From Arcticibacter sp045629565 (lineage in GTDB: Bacteria; Bacteroidota; Bacteroidia; Sphingobacteriales; Sphingobacteriaceae), in the NCBI RefSeq assembly GCF_045629565.1, contig NZ_JAZQRL010000008.1, positions 1 to 64,000 of the forward strand: DNA of 64,000 nucleotides, written 5' to 3'. The number at the start of each line of letters is the position of its first letter. Position 1 is the stretch's first letter. Of the stretch, positions 1-8,925 are shown piece by piece. The position numbers and the translations under genes were made by a program. Below the pieces are notes generated by a model. The model saw nothing but the letters and a program-made list of their open reading frames with translations. It was not told the origin of the DNA and searched no databases.

Positions 1-413
1 ACCGAAATCGCCCATACGCGGGTACGCTACGGATTCGCTCGCATCTTTGTGCTGCTGCGAAGAGAGGGATTTGCAGACAATCACAAACGGGTTTATCGTA
101 TATACCGGGCTTGTGAGCTGAATTACGCACCAAACGCCCAAGGCGCAACCGGATGGCGGTTCACCGTTTGGGACGCCCGGAAACTCAAGCAATCAATCAG
201 GTCTGGAGCATGGATTTCTTCAGACCCGGAAAACCCACCGATAACCCGAATGTAGAGTCTTTTAACGGCAAATTCCGGGATGAGTGTTTATCAGAGAAAA
301 CGGAGAATTACCGCTGGGAATACAACCATTTCAGACCACATAGTTCCATGGATGATTTAACTCCCAAAGAATTCGTTAACTTGCAGTCTCAAAGACCCGA
401 AACTCTATTTTAG
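1..413 (+). pseudogene. IS3-family transposase (OrfB), frameshifted and internally deleted
   Basis: Frame 1 from the window edge reads RVRYGFARIFVLLRREGF and NHKRVYRIYRACEL, the N-terminal part of the OrfB catalytic region. Near position 115-122 the family sequence moves to frame 3, where it continues as LRTKRPRRNRMAVHRLGRPE and then NQVWSMDFF. Directly after that the C-terminal signature GKPTDNPNVESFNGKFRDEC follows, then YNHFRPHSSMDDLTPKEF. In intact relatives well over 50 residues, including a catalytic Asp region, lie between the NQVWSMDF and GKPTDN motifs. The gene therefore has one frameshift and one in-frame central deletion and should be inactive. The 5' end is cut by the window. Confidence 0.85.
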
Positions 414-440
414 GTGGTCCTAATACCTGGGGGGAGGTCA
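1..440 (+). mobile_element. Right-end remnant of an IS3-family insertion sequence
   Basis: The segment carries the 3' part of an IS3-family OrfB transposase and then, just after the stop codon, a candidate terminal inverted repeat around 414-440, whose reverse complement starts TGACCTCCCCCCAGGTATT. C-rich ends after TGA are common in IS407-like IS3 elements. The left end lies outside the window. The transposase is broken, so the element cannot move by itself. No target-site duplication can be checked here. Confidence 0.75.
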
Positions 441-595
441 AATAATAAATAGACAATAGTAGTCTGAAGGCGGAAAATTGTATGAAAATCTATCTAACTT
501 AGAGGCAAAAGTTGTCAGGCAAATCCCCTGCTTAATCCTGATCTATGTTTCCTTAACAAATATTTAGACCTTGAAACTTAACCTAAAACGCAAAA

Positions 596-625
596 AGGCG
601 AAGCCCCCTGATGGGAGCTTCGCCT
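596..625 (-). terminator. Rho-independent terminator of the ompH/bamA operon
   Basis: A 9 bp stem (596-604 with 617-625) is followed on the minus strand by a T tract (592-596 read as TTTTT). It lies 24 bases past the stop codon of the last gene of the envelope operon. Confidence 0.75.
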
Positions 626-648
626 GAATAAAGTTTAATGGTATATTA

Positions 649-1209
649 TTACTTCTTAGGAGCCGCAGCAGTTGTTGCCGTGATACCTAATTTAGTTTTA
701 ACTACATTCAAAATATCATCGCCACCATCAAAGTAAACTACTCCTGGTTGAGAGATATCGAACACATAAGCGTATCCTTTTTCTTTAGCTACCGCTTTGA
801 TAGCAGTCTCTGCTTTCTGATAGATCGGCTGATATAATTCAGACTGCTTAGCACCAAGCTCCTGCTGAGCCTTCTGCTGTGTTTCCTGCATGCGCTTTTC
901 GAAATCCTGAATTTCAGCACCCATAGTCTCCAATTCTTTTCCAACTGTAGCCTTGTTAGCCTCACTTACAGTCTTCGCTTTTTCCTGATATGCTACAATC
1001 TTCTTCTCACGCTCTGTATTCATCAACTCCAAAGCAGTCTGCTTTTGTTTCTGGAAAGTCTGAAACGTTGCATCTGCTGTCTTAACTTCTGGCATCAATT
1101 GTAAAAGTTCCGCTGAGTTGATATGTGCGAACTTTTGCTGTGCATTAACCGTAGTTCCCGCTAAAAATAATCCTACCGCTACTACTGCTACTTTAACTAC
1201 ATTTTTCAT
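649..1209 (-). CDS. OmpH/Skp-family periplasmic chaperone, copy 1
   Basis: This 186-residue protein starts with a clear signal peptide (residues 1-24, ending VNAQ) and then a long Gln/Glu/Lys-rich stretch at about 55-125 that would form the paired helical arms of the Skp (OmpH) fold. Skp-type chaperones bind unfolded outer-membrane proteins in the periplasm and hand them to the Bam machinery. It is the last gene of the bamA operon, 38 bases after a paralogue with the same layout, and a terminator follows. It ends with a low-complexity tail of Ala and Lys. Family assignment is firm; client specificity cannot be read from the sequence. Confidence 0.9.
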   Translation of the reverse strand: MKNVVKVAVVAVGLFLAGTTVNAQQKFAHINSAELLQLMPEVKTADATFQTFQKQKQTALELMNTEREKKIVAYQEKAKTVSEANKATVGKELETMGAEIQDFEKRMQETQQKAQQELGAKQSELYQPIYQKAETAIKAVAKEKGYAYVFDISQPGVVYFDGGDDILNVVKTKLGITATTAAAPKK

Positions 1210-1247
1210 TCTGCTATTATAAAAATTTACTTGGTTACTTTAAAATA

Positions 1248-1778
1248 TTACTTCACTACTGAACCCGGTTTATAACCCAAGCGGGTAATCACCTCGTTAC
1301 TTTTATCTAAACGTGGACTTGCGTACAACAGTATAACCTCACTGTTTTTATCCAAAATCATATCCAGCTGGTTACTTTCAGCAACCGCTTCAATTGCCCG
1401 CGCAATGCGCTCCTGAATAGGCTGAATAAGCTTGATCCGCTGCTCATATAAATCCCCCTCAAATCCAAACTTCTCACGCTGAAATTCCTTAGCCGCTTTT
1501 TCCTTCTCTACAATGGCGTTCTCTCTTTCACGGCGAACCTGAGGAGTAAGCAAAGCCAGATCGGCCTGATACGACTTATACATATTCTCTACTTCCTTTA
1601 AACGCGCGTCCACCTGTGCCTGCCACTGTTTGGACAAAGCATCCAGTTGCTTCTGAGCCGCCACATATTCCGGAATATGCTCCAAAACATATTCGCTATC
1701 TACATAAGCAAAGCGTTGTGCGAAAGCCGAAGCTCCTGAAAGGCACACAAACGCAAGAACAAACAACAATCTTTTCAT
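1248..1778 (-). CDS. OmpH/Skp-family periplasmic chaperone, copy 2
   Basis: A 176-residue protein with signal peptide MKRLLFVLAFVCLSGASAFA and a central charged coiled-coil region (about 45-115), typical of OmpH/Skp chaperones. The start chosen is the ATG at 1778; the frame can be opened two codons earlier at a TTG, but the signal peptide fits the ATG. It lies 12 bases after bamA, and a second OmpH gene follows. Adjacent OmpH paralogues downstream of bamA are usual in Bacteroidota. It probably escorts outer-membrane proteins to BamA. Confidence 0.9.
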   Translation of the reverse strand: MKRLLFVLAFVCLSGASAFAQRFAYVDSEYVLEHIPEYVAAQKQLDALSKQWQAQVDARLKEVENMYKSYQADLALLTPQVRRERENAIVEKEKAAKEFQREKFGFEGDLYEQRIKLIQPIQERIARAIEAVAESNQLDMILDKNSEVILLYASPRLDKSNEVITRLGYKPGSVVK

Positions 1779-1790
1779 ACACAAAGTTAA

Positions 1791-4355
1791 TTAAAATCCA
1801 CCACTAAGTTGTTGAGCTATACTAAAATGGAACTGACCACCAGACTGTCTGAGTCTGTTACTGGATGGGTCATAGACGTCATCAAAACCATATCCCCAGT
1901 CAATACCCAATAATCCAAAGATAGGAAGGAAGATCCTGGCACCCACACCCGCAGACCTACGTACATTGAACGGATTGTAGTCCTTAAAATTGTTCCAGGT
2001 ATTACCACCCTCAGCGAACGCGAGCATAAACACGGTCGCCTGCTGACTGTTCATCAACGGGTAACGCATTTCGACTATATATTTACTAAAAATGGGGCTA
2101 CCAGAATAACGGGCAATTTGCGGATCATAGCCAATCGGCGTCACGTTGTTATTCTCATAACCACGCATGGCGATTATCTCTGATCCCTGAAGAAAATCAA
2201 ATCCCTGCATTCCGTCACCGCCCAATTTGAAGCGTTCGAAAGCAGACTGACCAGTTGACTGATTATACTGCCCCAGGAAACCAAACTGTCCCTGAGTCTT
2301 CACTACCAGCTTACCAACGATCCGCTGATACCACTGTGCTTCAAATTTCCATTTATGATATTCTGTAAACCTGTATTTTTCTTTGTCTGTGGCCGTTTGA
2401 TAATTCGTGTTATTGAACAGTGAATACGGAGGAGTCAATTGAACGGTCAGACGGATATGCGATCCCGATGTTGGATAAATTGGCGCATCCACTGAATTCC
2501 GACTGAGCTCTTCGGTAAGGTTGAAGTTGTACGATGTACCCGTAGAAAACAAGAAACCCGGGTAGTTCGTCAGCTTGTACTGTTGCAAGTTAACCGAGTG
2601 ATTCAGGTTAAAATAGTCATCAGGCCATTTTAAACGCTTACCCAAACTGAAAGTAATACCGTTTAAACGTATTCTGTAGCGCTGATCATCTCTGTATCCA
2701 TAATACCTTGCGATATCATCATTCGAGCTCAACGAGGTAAATGCGCTGATTCCGAAATAAATCGGTTTCTTACCGCCCAACCACGGCTCAGAGAATGAGA
2801 AGCTGTATGACTGGTATGACTTACCATTCGTTTGTCCACGGATACTCAGTTTCTGCCCGTCTCCTTTCGGTAGCGGTTTCCACTCTTTCAGGTTGAACAA
2901 GTTACGCGCCGAGAAATTATTAAACGTCAGGCCCAGCGTACCGATAATACGGCCACCACCGAAACCACCTGACAGCTCGATCTGGTCAGAAGGCTTTTCA
3001 GCTACTGTGTACTCGATGTCTACAGTACCATCCGCAGGATTAGGGATTGGCCTTACATCTGTCTTCTGCTCATCGAAGTTACCCAGCTGGGCAATTTCGC
3101 GGGTAGTACGCACAACCAGTTCTTTGGAGAATTTTTGTCCCGGTTTGGTACGGATCTCCCGCATCACCACCTTATCGTTGGTAATATCGTTTCCTTTTAA
3201 TGATACCTTATTGATGGTATACTGCGGCCCTTCATAAATACGAAGTTCCACATCAATGGTATCTCCGTAAACCCTGGTCTGAACCGGATCAACATTGAAT
3301 GTCAGGTATCCGTTATTCAGGTAGAGAGACGAAATATCCTCGCCATTCGGGTTGCCGTTGAGACGTTTCTGCAATTTCTCCTCGCTGAACACATCTCCCG
3401 GTTTGATTGCCAGCATTTCATTAAGAGCTTCCGTCTTATAGATGGCATTACCGGCCCATGTCAGGTTACCAAAGTAATACTTCGGACCTTCGTACAACTT
3501 CATGTGAATATCTACGCGCTCGTTGGGCTTCTTAATTACGCTATCACTGATGATCTCCGCATCGCGGTAACCACGGTCGTGCATCTTGGCAACCAGTGCC
3601 AGCTTATCTTCTTCGTATTTATCCAGCAAGAACTTGCCTGATCTGAAGATATTGATAGAAGAACGTTCCTTTGTCTTCTTCATAAACTTCTTCAGCTGCT
3701 TTTCTTTAAAATCTTCGTTTCCTTCGAATGTGATATTCTCAATCTTAGTCTTCGACTTCGTATCAACATCTACGATAAGCACAACGTTATTGGCTTCTGT
3801 AGTGTCTTTCTTCTGCCGATATTTCACTTCAGTAAACAGGAAGCCTTTCTCGTTGAAGTACTTCTTAATTACCGCAGTGGTCATACTCATCAAACTCTCG
3901 TTAACGATCTTTCCGGTCTTATCTGCAAGTTTTTCCTTGATATCCGTTACCTGTCCTTTTTTCATGCCGGTAAACTCCATCCTTGTCAAACGCGGACGTT
4001 CTACCACCTCAATATTAAAGAAAATAGAATCACCCTTGACATTACCCTTCAGCTGCACATCATCAAACAAGCCCTGAGCCCATAAGAACTTTAATGCATT
4101 CGAAGTTGCATCTCCGGGAACGGTGATCCTGTCGCCCTTCACCAGCTTGGATATCTGAACAAGTATATCTGCGTCAAGAAATTTAATCCCCGATACAGTA
4201 GTTCCACCAATGACATATTCCTGAGGGTTGAGATAGTTCAGCTCAGTTCCCGACTGCGAACGTAGCTGCATACCACCCGGCTGCGGGCGTCCTAACTGGG
4301 CACTTGCAGCACCTGCTGCACATGTAAAAAGTATTATTATGAAAAATCTCTTCAT
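1791..4355 (-). CDS. bamA: Outer membrane protein assembly factor BamA
   Basis: An 854-residue Omp85-family protein. It has a signal peptide (1-19), an N-terminal half made of repeated POTRA-type modules (about 45-430, with repeated L-Y-x-GP and GN motifs), and a C-terminal beta-barrel (about 460-854) ending in Phe as is usual for outer-membrane barrels. BamA folds and inserts beta-barrel proteins into the outer membrane. The length suits the Bacteroidota form. It lies between uppS and two Skp-type chaperone genes in one operon, which supports the role. A Pro/Gln/Gly-rich linker follows the signal peptide. Confidence 0.95.
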   Translation of the reverse strand: MKRFFIIILFTCAAGAASAQLGRPQPGGMQLRSQSGTELNYLNPQEYVIGGTTVSGIKFLDADILVQISKLVKGDRITVPGDATSNALKFLWAQGLFDDVQLKGNVKGDSIFFNIEVVERPRLTRMEFTGMKKGQVTDIKEKLADKTGKIVNESLMSMTTAVIKKYFNEKGFLFTEVKYRQKKDTTEANNVVLIVDVDTKSKTKIENITFEGNEDFKEKQLKKFMKKTKERSSINIFRSGKFLLDKYEEDKLALVAKMHDRGYRDAEIISDSVIKKPNERVDIHMKLYEGPKYYFGNLTWAGNAIYKTEALNEMLAIKPGDVFSEEKLQKRLNGNPNGEDISSLYLNNGYLTFNVDPVQTRVYGDTIDVELRIYEGPQYTINKVSLKGNDITNDKVVMREIRTKPGQKFSKELVVRTTREIAQLGNFDEQKTDVRPIPNPADGTVDIEYTVAEKPSDQIELSGGFGGGRIIGTLGLTFNNFSARNLFNLKEWKPLPKGDGQKLSIRGQTNGKSYQSYSFSFSEPWLGGKKPIYFGISAFTSLSSNDDIARYYGYRDDQRYRIRLNGITFSLGKRLKWPDDYFNLNHSVNLQQYKLTNYPGFLFSTGTSYNFNLTEELSRNSVDAPIYPTSGSHIRLTVQLTPPYSLFNNTNYQTATDKEKYRFTEYHKWKFEAQWYQRIVGKLVVKTQGQFGFLGQYNQSTGQSAFERFKLGGDGMQGFDFLQGSEIIAMRGYENNNVTPIGYDPQIARYSGSPIFSKYIVEMRYPLMNSQQATVFMLAFAEGGNTWNNFKDYNPFNVRRSAGVGARIFLPIFGLLGIDWGYGFDDVYDPSSNRLRQSGGQFHFSIAQQLSGGF

Positions 4356-4417
4356 TGAATTGTTTGACGTTGCTAAAATAACGCTATTGGTTGTTAAATT
4401 TTGTTAAAAGGAATTTT

Positions 4418-5155
4418 TTAAACCTGCTCACTGGTCATTCCAAAGCGACGTTCTCTTTTTTGATAATCTATTATAGCCTCGAAAAGGTCTTCTCTCCTGA
4501 AATCCGGCCAAAGCTTATCAGTAAAATAAAATTCTGCGTAGGCCAGCTGCCACAGCAGGTAGTTACTGATCCGGAATTCGCCGCTGGTGCGGATCATCAG
4601 CTCAGGGTCAGGAATTCCCGCAGTCGTCAGATTGGCAGAAAACATTTCCTCATTAATGTCCTCGGGAGTAATAAGGCCTTGCTGTACTTGTGTTGCCAGC
4701 TTGCGCGCAGCTTCCGTTATCTCCCAGCGCGAGCTGTAGCTCAGCGCCAGTGTCACCGTACTTTTGGTATTTCCGGCGGTCATCTCAATAGACTTGTTCA
4801 AGTGCTTCAAACACTTGCCCGGAAGTTTATCCAGGTCGCCGATTGCGTTTAAACGAACGTTATTATCCATTAACGTTTTCGTTTCCTTGCTAATGGTGGA
4901 TACCAGTAACTCCATTAAGGCTGTAATCTCCAGCCAGGGGCGGTTCCAGTTTTCTGTGGAAAACGTATATAAGGTTATATAAGGTATGCCAACTTCAACT
5001 GCTGCTTCTACGATATCCTTAACAGATACCACTCCGCTGTGATGACCAAAAACACGAAGCTTGCCTTTTTCCTTAGCCCATCGCCCATTACCGTCCATAA
5101 TAATTGCTATATGCTGAGGCAATTTGCTCTTGTCGATCTGATCCAGTAAACTCAT
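4418..5155 (-). CDS. uppS: Isoprenyl transferase (undecaprenyl diphosphate synthase)
   Basis: A 245-residue cis-prenyltransferase. The catalytic P-loop MDGNGRWAK (Asp21) is near the N-terminus, FSTENWNRP lies at about residue 70, and the C-terminal RTSGEFRISNYLLWQ motif that binds Mg and pyrophosphate is present. The enzyme condenses farnesyl diphosphate with isopentenyl diphosphates to make the C55 lipid carrier for cell-wall and surface polysaccharides. It is a cytosolic enzyme at the membrane. The gene sits between DUF6089 and bamA, a common Bacteroidota order. A TAnnTTTG box at 5190-5197 suggests a local promoter as well as read-through from nadK. Confidence 0.96.
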   Translation of the reverse strand: MSLLDQIDKSKLPQHIAIIMDGNGRWAKEKGKLRVFGHHSGVVSVKDIVEAAVEVGIPYITLYTFSTENWNRPWLEITALMELLVSTISKETKTLMDNNVRLNAIGDLDKLPGKCLKHLNKSIEMTAGNTKSTVTLALSYSSRWEITEAARKLATQVQQGLITPEDINEEMFSANLTTAGIPDPELMIRTSGEFRISNYLLWQLAYAEFYFTDKLWPDFRREDLFEAIIDYQKRERRFGMTSEQV

Positions 5156-5189
5156 CTTCTAATTAAGCCTAACTTAGGCATTTGAGGCT

Positions 5190-5197
5190 CAAAGGTA
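5190..5197 (-). promoter_or_regulatory. -7 promoter box before uppS
   Basis: The minus strand reads TACCTTTG, an exact match to the Bacteroidota -7 consensus TAnnTTTG, 34 bases before the uppS ATG. No convincing -33 TTG element is seen at the usual distance, so this is a weaker call. Confidence 0.4.
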
Positions 5198-5213
5198 AAA
5201 AAAAATAGCATGA

Positions 5214-6008
5214 CTAAAATACCGGGGGACAATTACAGTTCATAAAGGTGTAGGTGAGTGTAATTCCGGTAAAAAAATATCGGTCGCGGACCTTTGAATC
5301 ACCGCGCTGTTGTCCCGGACTAAAGATCTTGCCCCCACCCAACTCTTCCGACCGGTCTGAAAGATTCACTGCCGAAGGCCCGTCTTGTGGATAATAAGCG
5401 TCAGTTCTCGGATATCTTCCACTTACATCATCCATATAATCCGAGAAGGAAGCCCGGTAACCTAGCTCCGCACCCAGCGTCCACATACGGCTAACGTTAT
5501 ACTTTATACCCGCACCATAAGGAATCGAGATAGTATATTTACGATAGTCCTTGTTCTCCGTGCGAAGCGGATTCAATTCAACGAGTTCTCCGTTCACGTT
5601 CGCCTTTGGGTTAAACATACTCAACGCTACACCGGCAAAAAGATACGGAGTAAAACGCTTCTTGCTCATGGAAGGAACATAATCGAAAAAGTTAAACTCA
5701 CCTTGGAAACTGATTTCTGTAAGTGGTGTAACAAAGCTTAGGTTACGCTGCTGTTGATGCAGATTTGATGAGAGGCTGTCGGCCCCCTTCATCTTACCGT
5801 GCATAACACTTAGCTTCACAGCCCATCGGGGATCTATGTTCCTTTTCACCAGAAAACCATAAGCCGGATTGCTTAGCTTAAAGACATTATCCGGATTCAG
5901 ATCACCCATATATCCTATGCCGCCGCCAAATGCACCCAGCTCCCAGCTTTGCGCCCTGATTTGTGTACAAAACAAAAGGAGAATGAATGTAATACCGAGT
6001 TTGCCCAT
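5214..6008 (-). CDS. DUF6089-family outer-membrane beta-barrel protein
   Basis: This 264-residue protein has a signal peptide (about 1-19, ending RAQS), followed by GAFGGGIGYMGDLNP and alternating aromatic/polar strands that end in ITLTYTF, as expected for a small outer-membrane barrel. It matches the DUF6089 type found between nadK and uppS in many Bacteroidota. The true role is not known; the operon with bamA, uppS and chaperones suggests envelope biogenesis. Its ATG overlaps the nadK stop codon by one base (TAATG), so translation may be coupled. Confidence 0.85.
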   Translation of the reverse strand: MGKLGITFILLLFCTQIRAQSWELGAFGGGIGYMGDLNPDNVFKLSNPAYGFLVKRNIDPRWAVKLSVMHGKMKGADSLSSNLHQQQRNLSFVTPLTEISFQGEFNFFDYVPSMSKKRFTPYLFAGVALSMFNPKANVNGELVELNPLRTENKDYRKYTISIPYGAGIKYNVSRMWTLGAELGYRASFSDYMDDVSGRYPRTDAYYPQDGPSAVNLSDRSEELGGGKIFSPGQQRGDSKVRDRYFFTGITLTYTFMNCNCPPVF

Positions 6009-6889
6009 TAATAGTTACGTGTGTCGATACCCCAAAGCATCTTATTCCTCAATGTGGAAAGATAGCTTTCATTCTTGAGACGCACCAAATTAATCTGAAA
6101 ATCGGCCTTTGAGACATTGAACCGCATGGAACAGTCGATTACCTCGGTGCGCGAATCGCAGGAAAGCAAATATTTCGAACTTCGTCCTTCCAGCTCAAAC
6201 GTAAGTGTATAGGAATCGGATATCACAACCGGACGAACGTTCAGGTTATGCGGGGATATCGGGGTGACAACAAAATTCTCCGACTTAGGAAACACAATCG
6301 GCCCCCCGCAGCTTAGCGAATATGCAGTAGAGCCCGTTGGTGTAGCCACAATCAGACCATCCGCCCAATAAGAATTAAGAAATTCACCGTTCAGATAAGC
6401 ATGAATGATCATCATCGCCGAATTGTCCCTTCTGTGAATAGTCAGGTCGTTAAGCGCAAAGTTTTCATCGCCAAATACAGGTGTATCCGTTTCTACTTGG
6501 AGTAAGTCCCTGCTGTCAATGGTATAGTCACCCGTAACCAGGCTTTTAATGGCCGTTGCAATATCATCCTTGCTAATACTCGCCAGGAAGCCAAGGCGAC
6601 CAAGATTGATACCGATAATAGGGATATTAGAGTCGCGGATCAGTGTTACGGTGTCAAGCATGGTACCATCGCCTCCTAAACTGAGCATCACGTCAACGGC
6701 ACCCTTAATCTCGCTGTAATGACTGAAAGTCCCCCGCATTTGCACGTGGCGAACCTTATCTGATATAAATTGCGAAAACTTTTTGTAAATCAGAAGTTCG
6801 GCTCCCTGTTTGTTCAGTTCATCAAAGATTTGCTGAACGTATGGTAAAGTCGCTGCGCTAAACTCTCTACCGTAAATAGCTATTTTCAT
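6008..6889 (-). CDS. nadK: NAD kinase
   Basis: A 293-residue ATP-NAD kinase that makes NADP from NAD in the cytosol. The GGDGT motif (residues 72-76) and the later motifs LNDLTIHRR and PTGSTAYSLSCGGPI are the NAD- and phosphate-binding signatures of the family. Length is standard. The gene is coupled on both sides by one-base TAATG overlaps, with the CBS gene upstream and the DUF6089 gene downstream. It is a housekeeping gene placed inside an envelope operon. Confidence 0.96.
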   Translation of the reverse strand: MKIAIYGREFSAATLPYVQQIFDELNKQGAELLIYKKFSQFISDKVRHVQMRGTFSHYSEIKGAVDVMLSLGGDGTMLDTVTLIRDSNIPIIGINLGRLGFLASISKDDIATAIKSLVTGDYTIDSRDLLQVETDTPVFGDENFALNDLTIHRRDNSAMMIIHAYLNGEFLNSYWADGLIVATPTGSTAYSLSCGGPIVFPKSENFVVTPISPHNLNVRPVVISDSYTLTFELEGRSSKYLLSCDSRTEVIDCSMRFNVSKADFQINLVRLKNESYLSTLRNKMLWGIDTRNY

Positions 6890-7551
6890 TAAATACTTAA
6901 ATAGTTCATCAGTTGATCATACCTGTCTCCGGTGCCCGACTGCTCCTTATTCTCATTATATGTCGCGATGATGTGATAGTCATAACGACCCAGCGATGCC
7001 AGTATACCTGAAATCTCTGTACGGTTGACTTTGATCGTTACCTCCGTACGTGTAGAATCAATATGTGAAGTAATGTATGAACTCAGGATCTGCGCACTTT
7101 CCGACTCGACGATTTGCGCAATATGCGCAAGCGAATTGTTCCGGTTATCCATCTCCAGAACAATTATCCCTCCCGGCTCCTTAATAGAAGCGATCGATGC
7201 CAGACGATCGACGACGGTATTCATGTTGATCACGCCCAGGTATTGCCTGTTTTCATCCAGTACAGGCAATACGGTAAGATGGCTTTCACCGAATACCTTA
7301 ATCACATCATAGATATGCTGGTTGTGTTGAAGGCTTACCCTGCTATAGCTTATGTCTGCCGATTTCAGCAACATGTCAAAGTCAGCCACTTCTATCAGGT
7401 CATCATCTGAGACCAAACCGAGCAGAATATCGTCGCTAATGACCGGAAGATGGCTAACACGGAACTCATCCATCCTGTCCAGTGCTTTTTGAATACTGTC
7501 TGATTCTTTTAGTGGTGGAATCGCTTCGGAGATGAGTTCGTTTGCCAACAT
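6889..7551 (-). CDS. CBS-domain protein with C-terminal ACT-like region
   Basis: A 220-residue cytosolic protein with two CBS modules (about 1-60 and 70-125; the first carries RVSHLPVISDDILLGLVSDD, the second HLTVLPVLDENRQYLGVIN) that usually bind adenine nucleotides. Residues about 130-205 resemble an ACT-type regulatory fold. There is no catalytic domain, so it is probably an energy- or ligand-sensing regulator. It overlaps nadK by one base, which makes a role in nucleotide-cofactor sensing plausible but unproven. Confidence 0.85.
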   Translation of the reverse strand: MLANELISEAIPPLKESDSIQKALDRMDEFRVSHLPVISDDILLGLVSDDDLIEVADFDMLLKSADISYSRVSLQHNQHIYDVIKVFGESHLTVLPVLDENRQYLGVINMNTVVDRLASIASIKEPGGIIVLEMDNRNNSLAHIAQIVESESAQILSSYITSHIDSTRTEVTIKVNRTEISGILASLGRYDYHIIATYNENKEQSGTGDRYDQLMNYLSI

Positions 7552-7557
7552 AGTGTT

Positions 7558-8319
7558 TTACTTTAAAAGTACACGATCTAAGAACCGCCGTAGGAACTTA
7601 ATAAATTCGTTCGGCACCTCCATCATAGGAGCATGTCCACAATTATCAATCCAATTTAGCTCTGAATTAGGCAAGAGATTGTGAAATTCAGTTGCCACGT
7701 CAGGCGGAGTAACCGTATCGTTCATACCCCAGATCAGGCATACCGGAATAGTAATCTTATGAAGATCTTTAGCCAGGTTGTGCCTGATTGCCGATTTCGC
7801 CATAGAAAGGATCCGGATAACCTTGTTCCGGTCGTTAACCGTCTCATAAACCTCATCGACCAGCTCTTTCGTTGCCATCGCAGGATCGAAGAAGGTATAT
7901 GCCACCTTCTCCCTTATAAATTCGTAGTTCTCTCTCTTCGGAAACGTACCGCCGAAAGAGTTTTCGTACAGGCCCGAACTTCCGGTAAGCACAAGGGCTT
8001 TTACATACTCCGGATTGTTCAGCGTAAAGATCAGCGCCACATGTCCTCCCAGGGAATTACCCAAAAGATTTATGTTTTTGAGCTTCTTATGCTTAACAAA
8101 CTTAAGAAGATATTTAGACAGCGTGGTGACCCCTGTAGTCAACAGAGGCAGATCGTATATCGGCAAAAGTGGAATAACCACTTTGTATTGAGACTTAAAA
8201 GCCTCGGTAACATCGTCAAAATTACTTAAAGCCCCAAAGAGACCATGAAGAAGCAACAATGTATCCCCTTCTCCTTCTTCAATATATTTAAATCCGTTTT
8301 CTTCTTTTATAATACTCAT
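7558..8319 (-). CDS. Alpha/beta hydrolase
   Basis: A 253-residue alpha/beta-fold hydrolase. The oxyanion HG motif (LLLLHGLFG), the nucleophile elbow GNSLGG, the acid in WGMNDTVTP and the catalytic His in NCGHAPMMEVP are all in order, so the enzyme should be active. The substrate is unknown. The start is the ATG at 8319; the upstream frame opens only at a TTG. It ends 6 bases before the CBS gene and probably is the first gene of the nadK/bamA operon. Confidence 0.88.
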   Translation of the reverse strand: MSIIKEENGFKYIEEGEGDTLLLLHGLFGALSNFDDVTEAFKSQYKVVIPLLPIYDLPLLTTGVTTLSKYLLKFVKHKKLKNINLLGNSLGGHVALIFTLNNPEYVKALVLTGSSGLYENSFGGTFPKRENYEFIREKVAYTFFDPAMATKELVDEVYETVNDRNKVIRILSMAKSAIRHNLAKDLHKITIPVCLIWGMNDTVTPPDVATEFHNLLPNSELNWIDNCGHAPMMEVPNEFIKFLRRFLDRVLLK

Positions 8320-8437
8320 AATTCTAAACAAGATGTTTAGTGGGCTTTGCTAAAATTAATAATTCAGGTAATAGTTGAATAAATGTACACTTTATCCGCT
8401 TACCTGCAATCTATTTATTATGCTATTGTCTAACCGG

Positions 8438-8884
8438 TCAGGACAAAAGTTCCTTAACAACTTCTGAAATAGTCTTACCGTCGGCCTTACCCGACAGCTC
8501 CTTATTGGCTGCACCCATTACCTTTCCCATATCTTTCACACTGGTAGCTCCGGTACGGGATATCACATCTTGCACTACTACAATTACTTCTTCACGGCTA
8601 AGCTGCTTTGGCAGAAATCCTTCAATGACTTCCAGCTCTTCAGCCTCAATCTGATAAAGATCTTCCCGGTTTTGTGTTTTGTAGATCTCGGCAGATTCTT
8701 TCCGCTGTTTGGCCAGCCTCTGCAAAACTTTGATCTCAGCGTCTTCAGTGAGGGTGTCACTGCCGCCTTTTTCTGTTTTCGCTAGCAAAATAGCTGCTTT
8801 GATCGCCCGTAAGCCTCTCAAACGGACATTGTCCTTTGCAAGCATAGCTGTTTTTATCTCTTTATCAATATTTTCCTGTAACAT
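8438..8884 (-). CDS. GatB/YqeY-domain protein
   Basis: A 148-residue single-domain protein of the YqeY type. It has the usual N-terminal helix pattern (MLAKDNVRLRGLRAIKAAI), the middle motif LQRLAKQRKESAEIY, and the C-terminal VMGAANKELSGKADGK. The domain is homologous to the tRNA-binding tail of GatB and is thought to bind tRNA or aminoacyl-tRNA; no enzyme activity is known. Length is standard. Confidence 0.93.
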   Translation of the reverse strand: MLQENIDKEIKTAMLAKDNVRLRGLRAIKAAILLAKTEKGGSDTLTEDAEIKVLQRLAKQRKESAEIYKTQNREDLYQIEAEELEVIEGFLPKQLSREEVIVVVQDVISRTGATSVKDMGKVMGAANKELSGKADGKTISEVVKELLS

Positions 8885-8925
8885 ATCTTTATTTTAAATA
8901 CAGGCTTTGCCAACGGCATGCCTGC

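Noticed and set aside
3586..4077. A 163-codon plus-strand reading frame opposite bamA.
   Set aside because: It is the antisense of a well-supported bamA and is rich in Ser, Phe and Leu, as expected for the complement of a Lys/Glu-rich gene.
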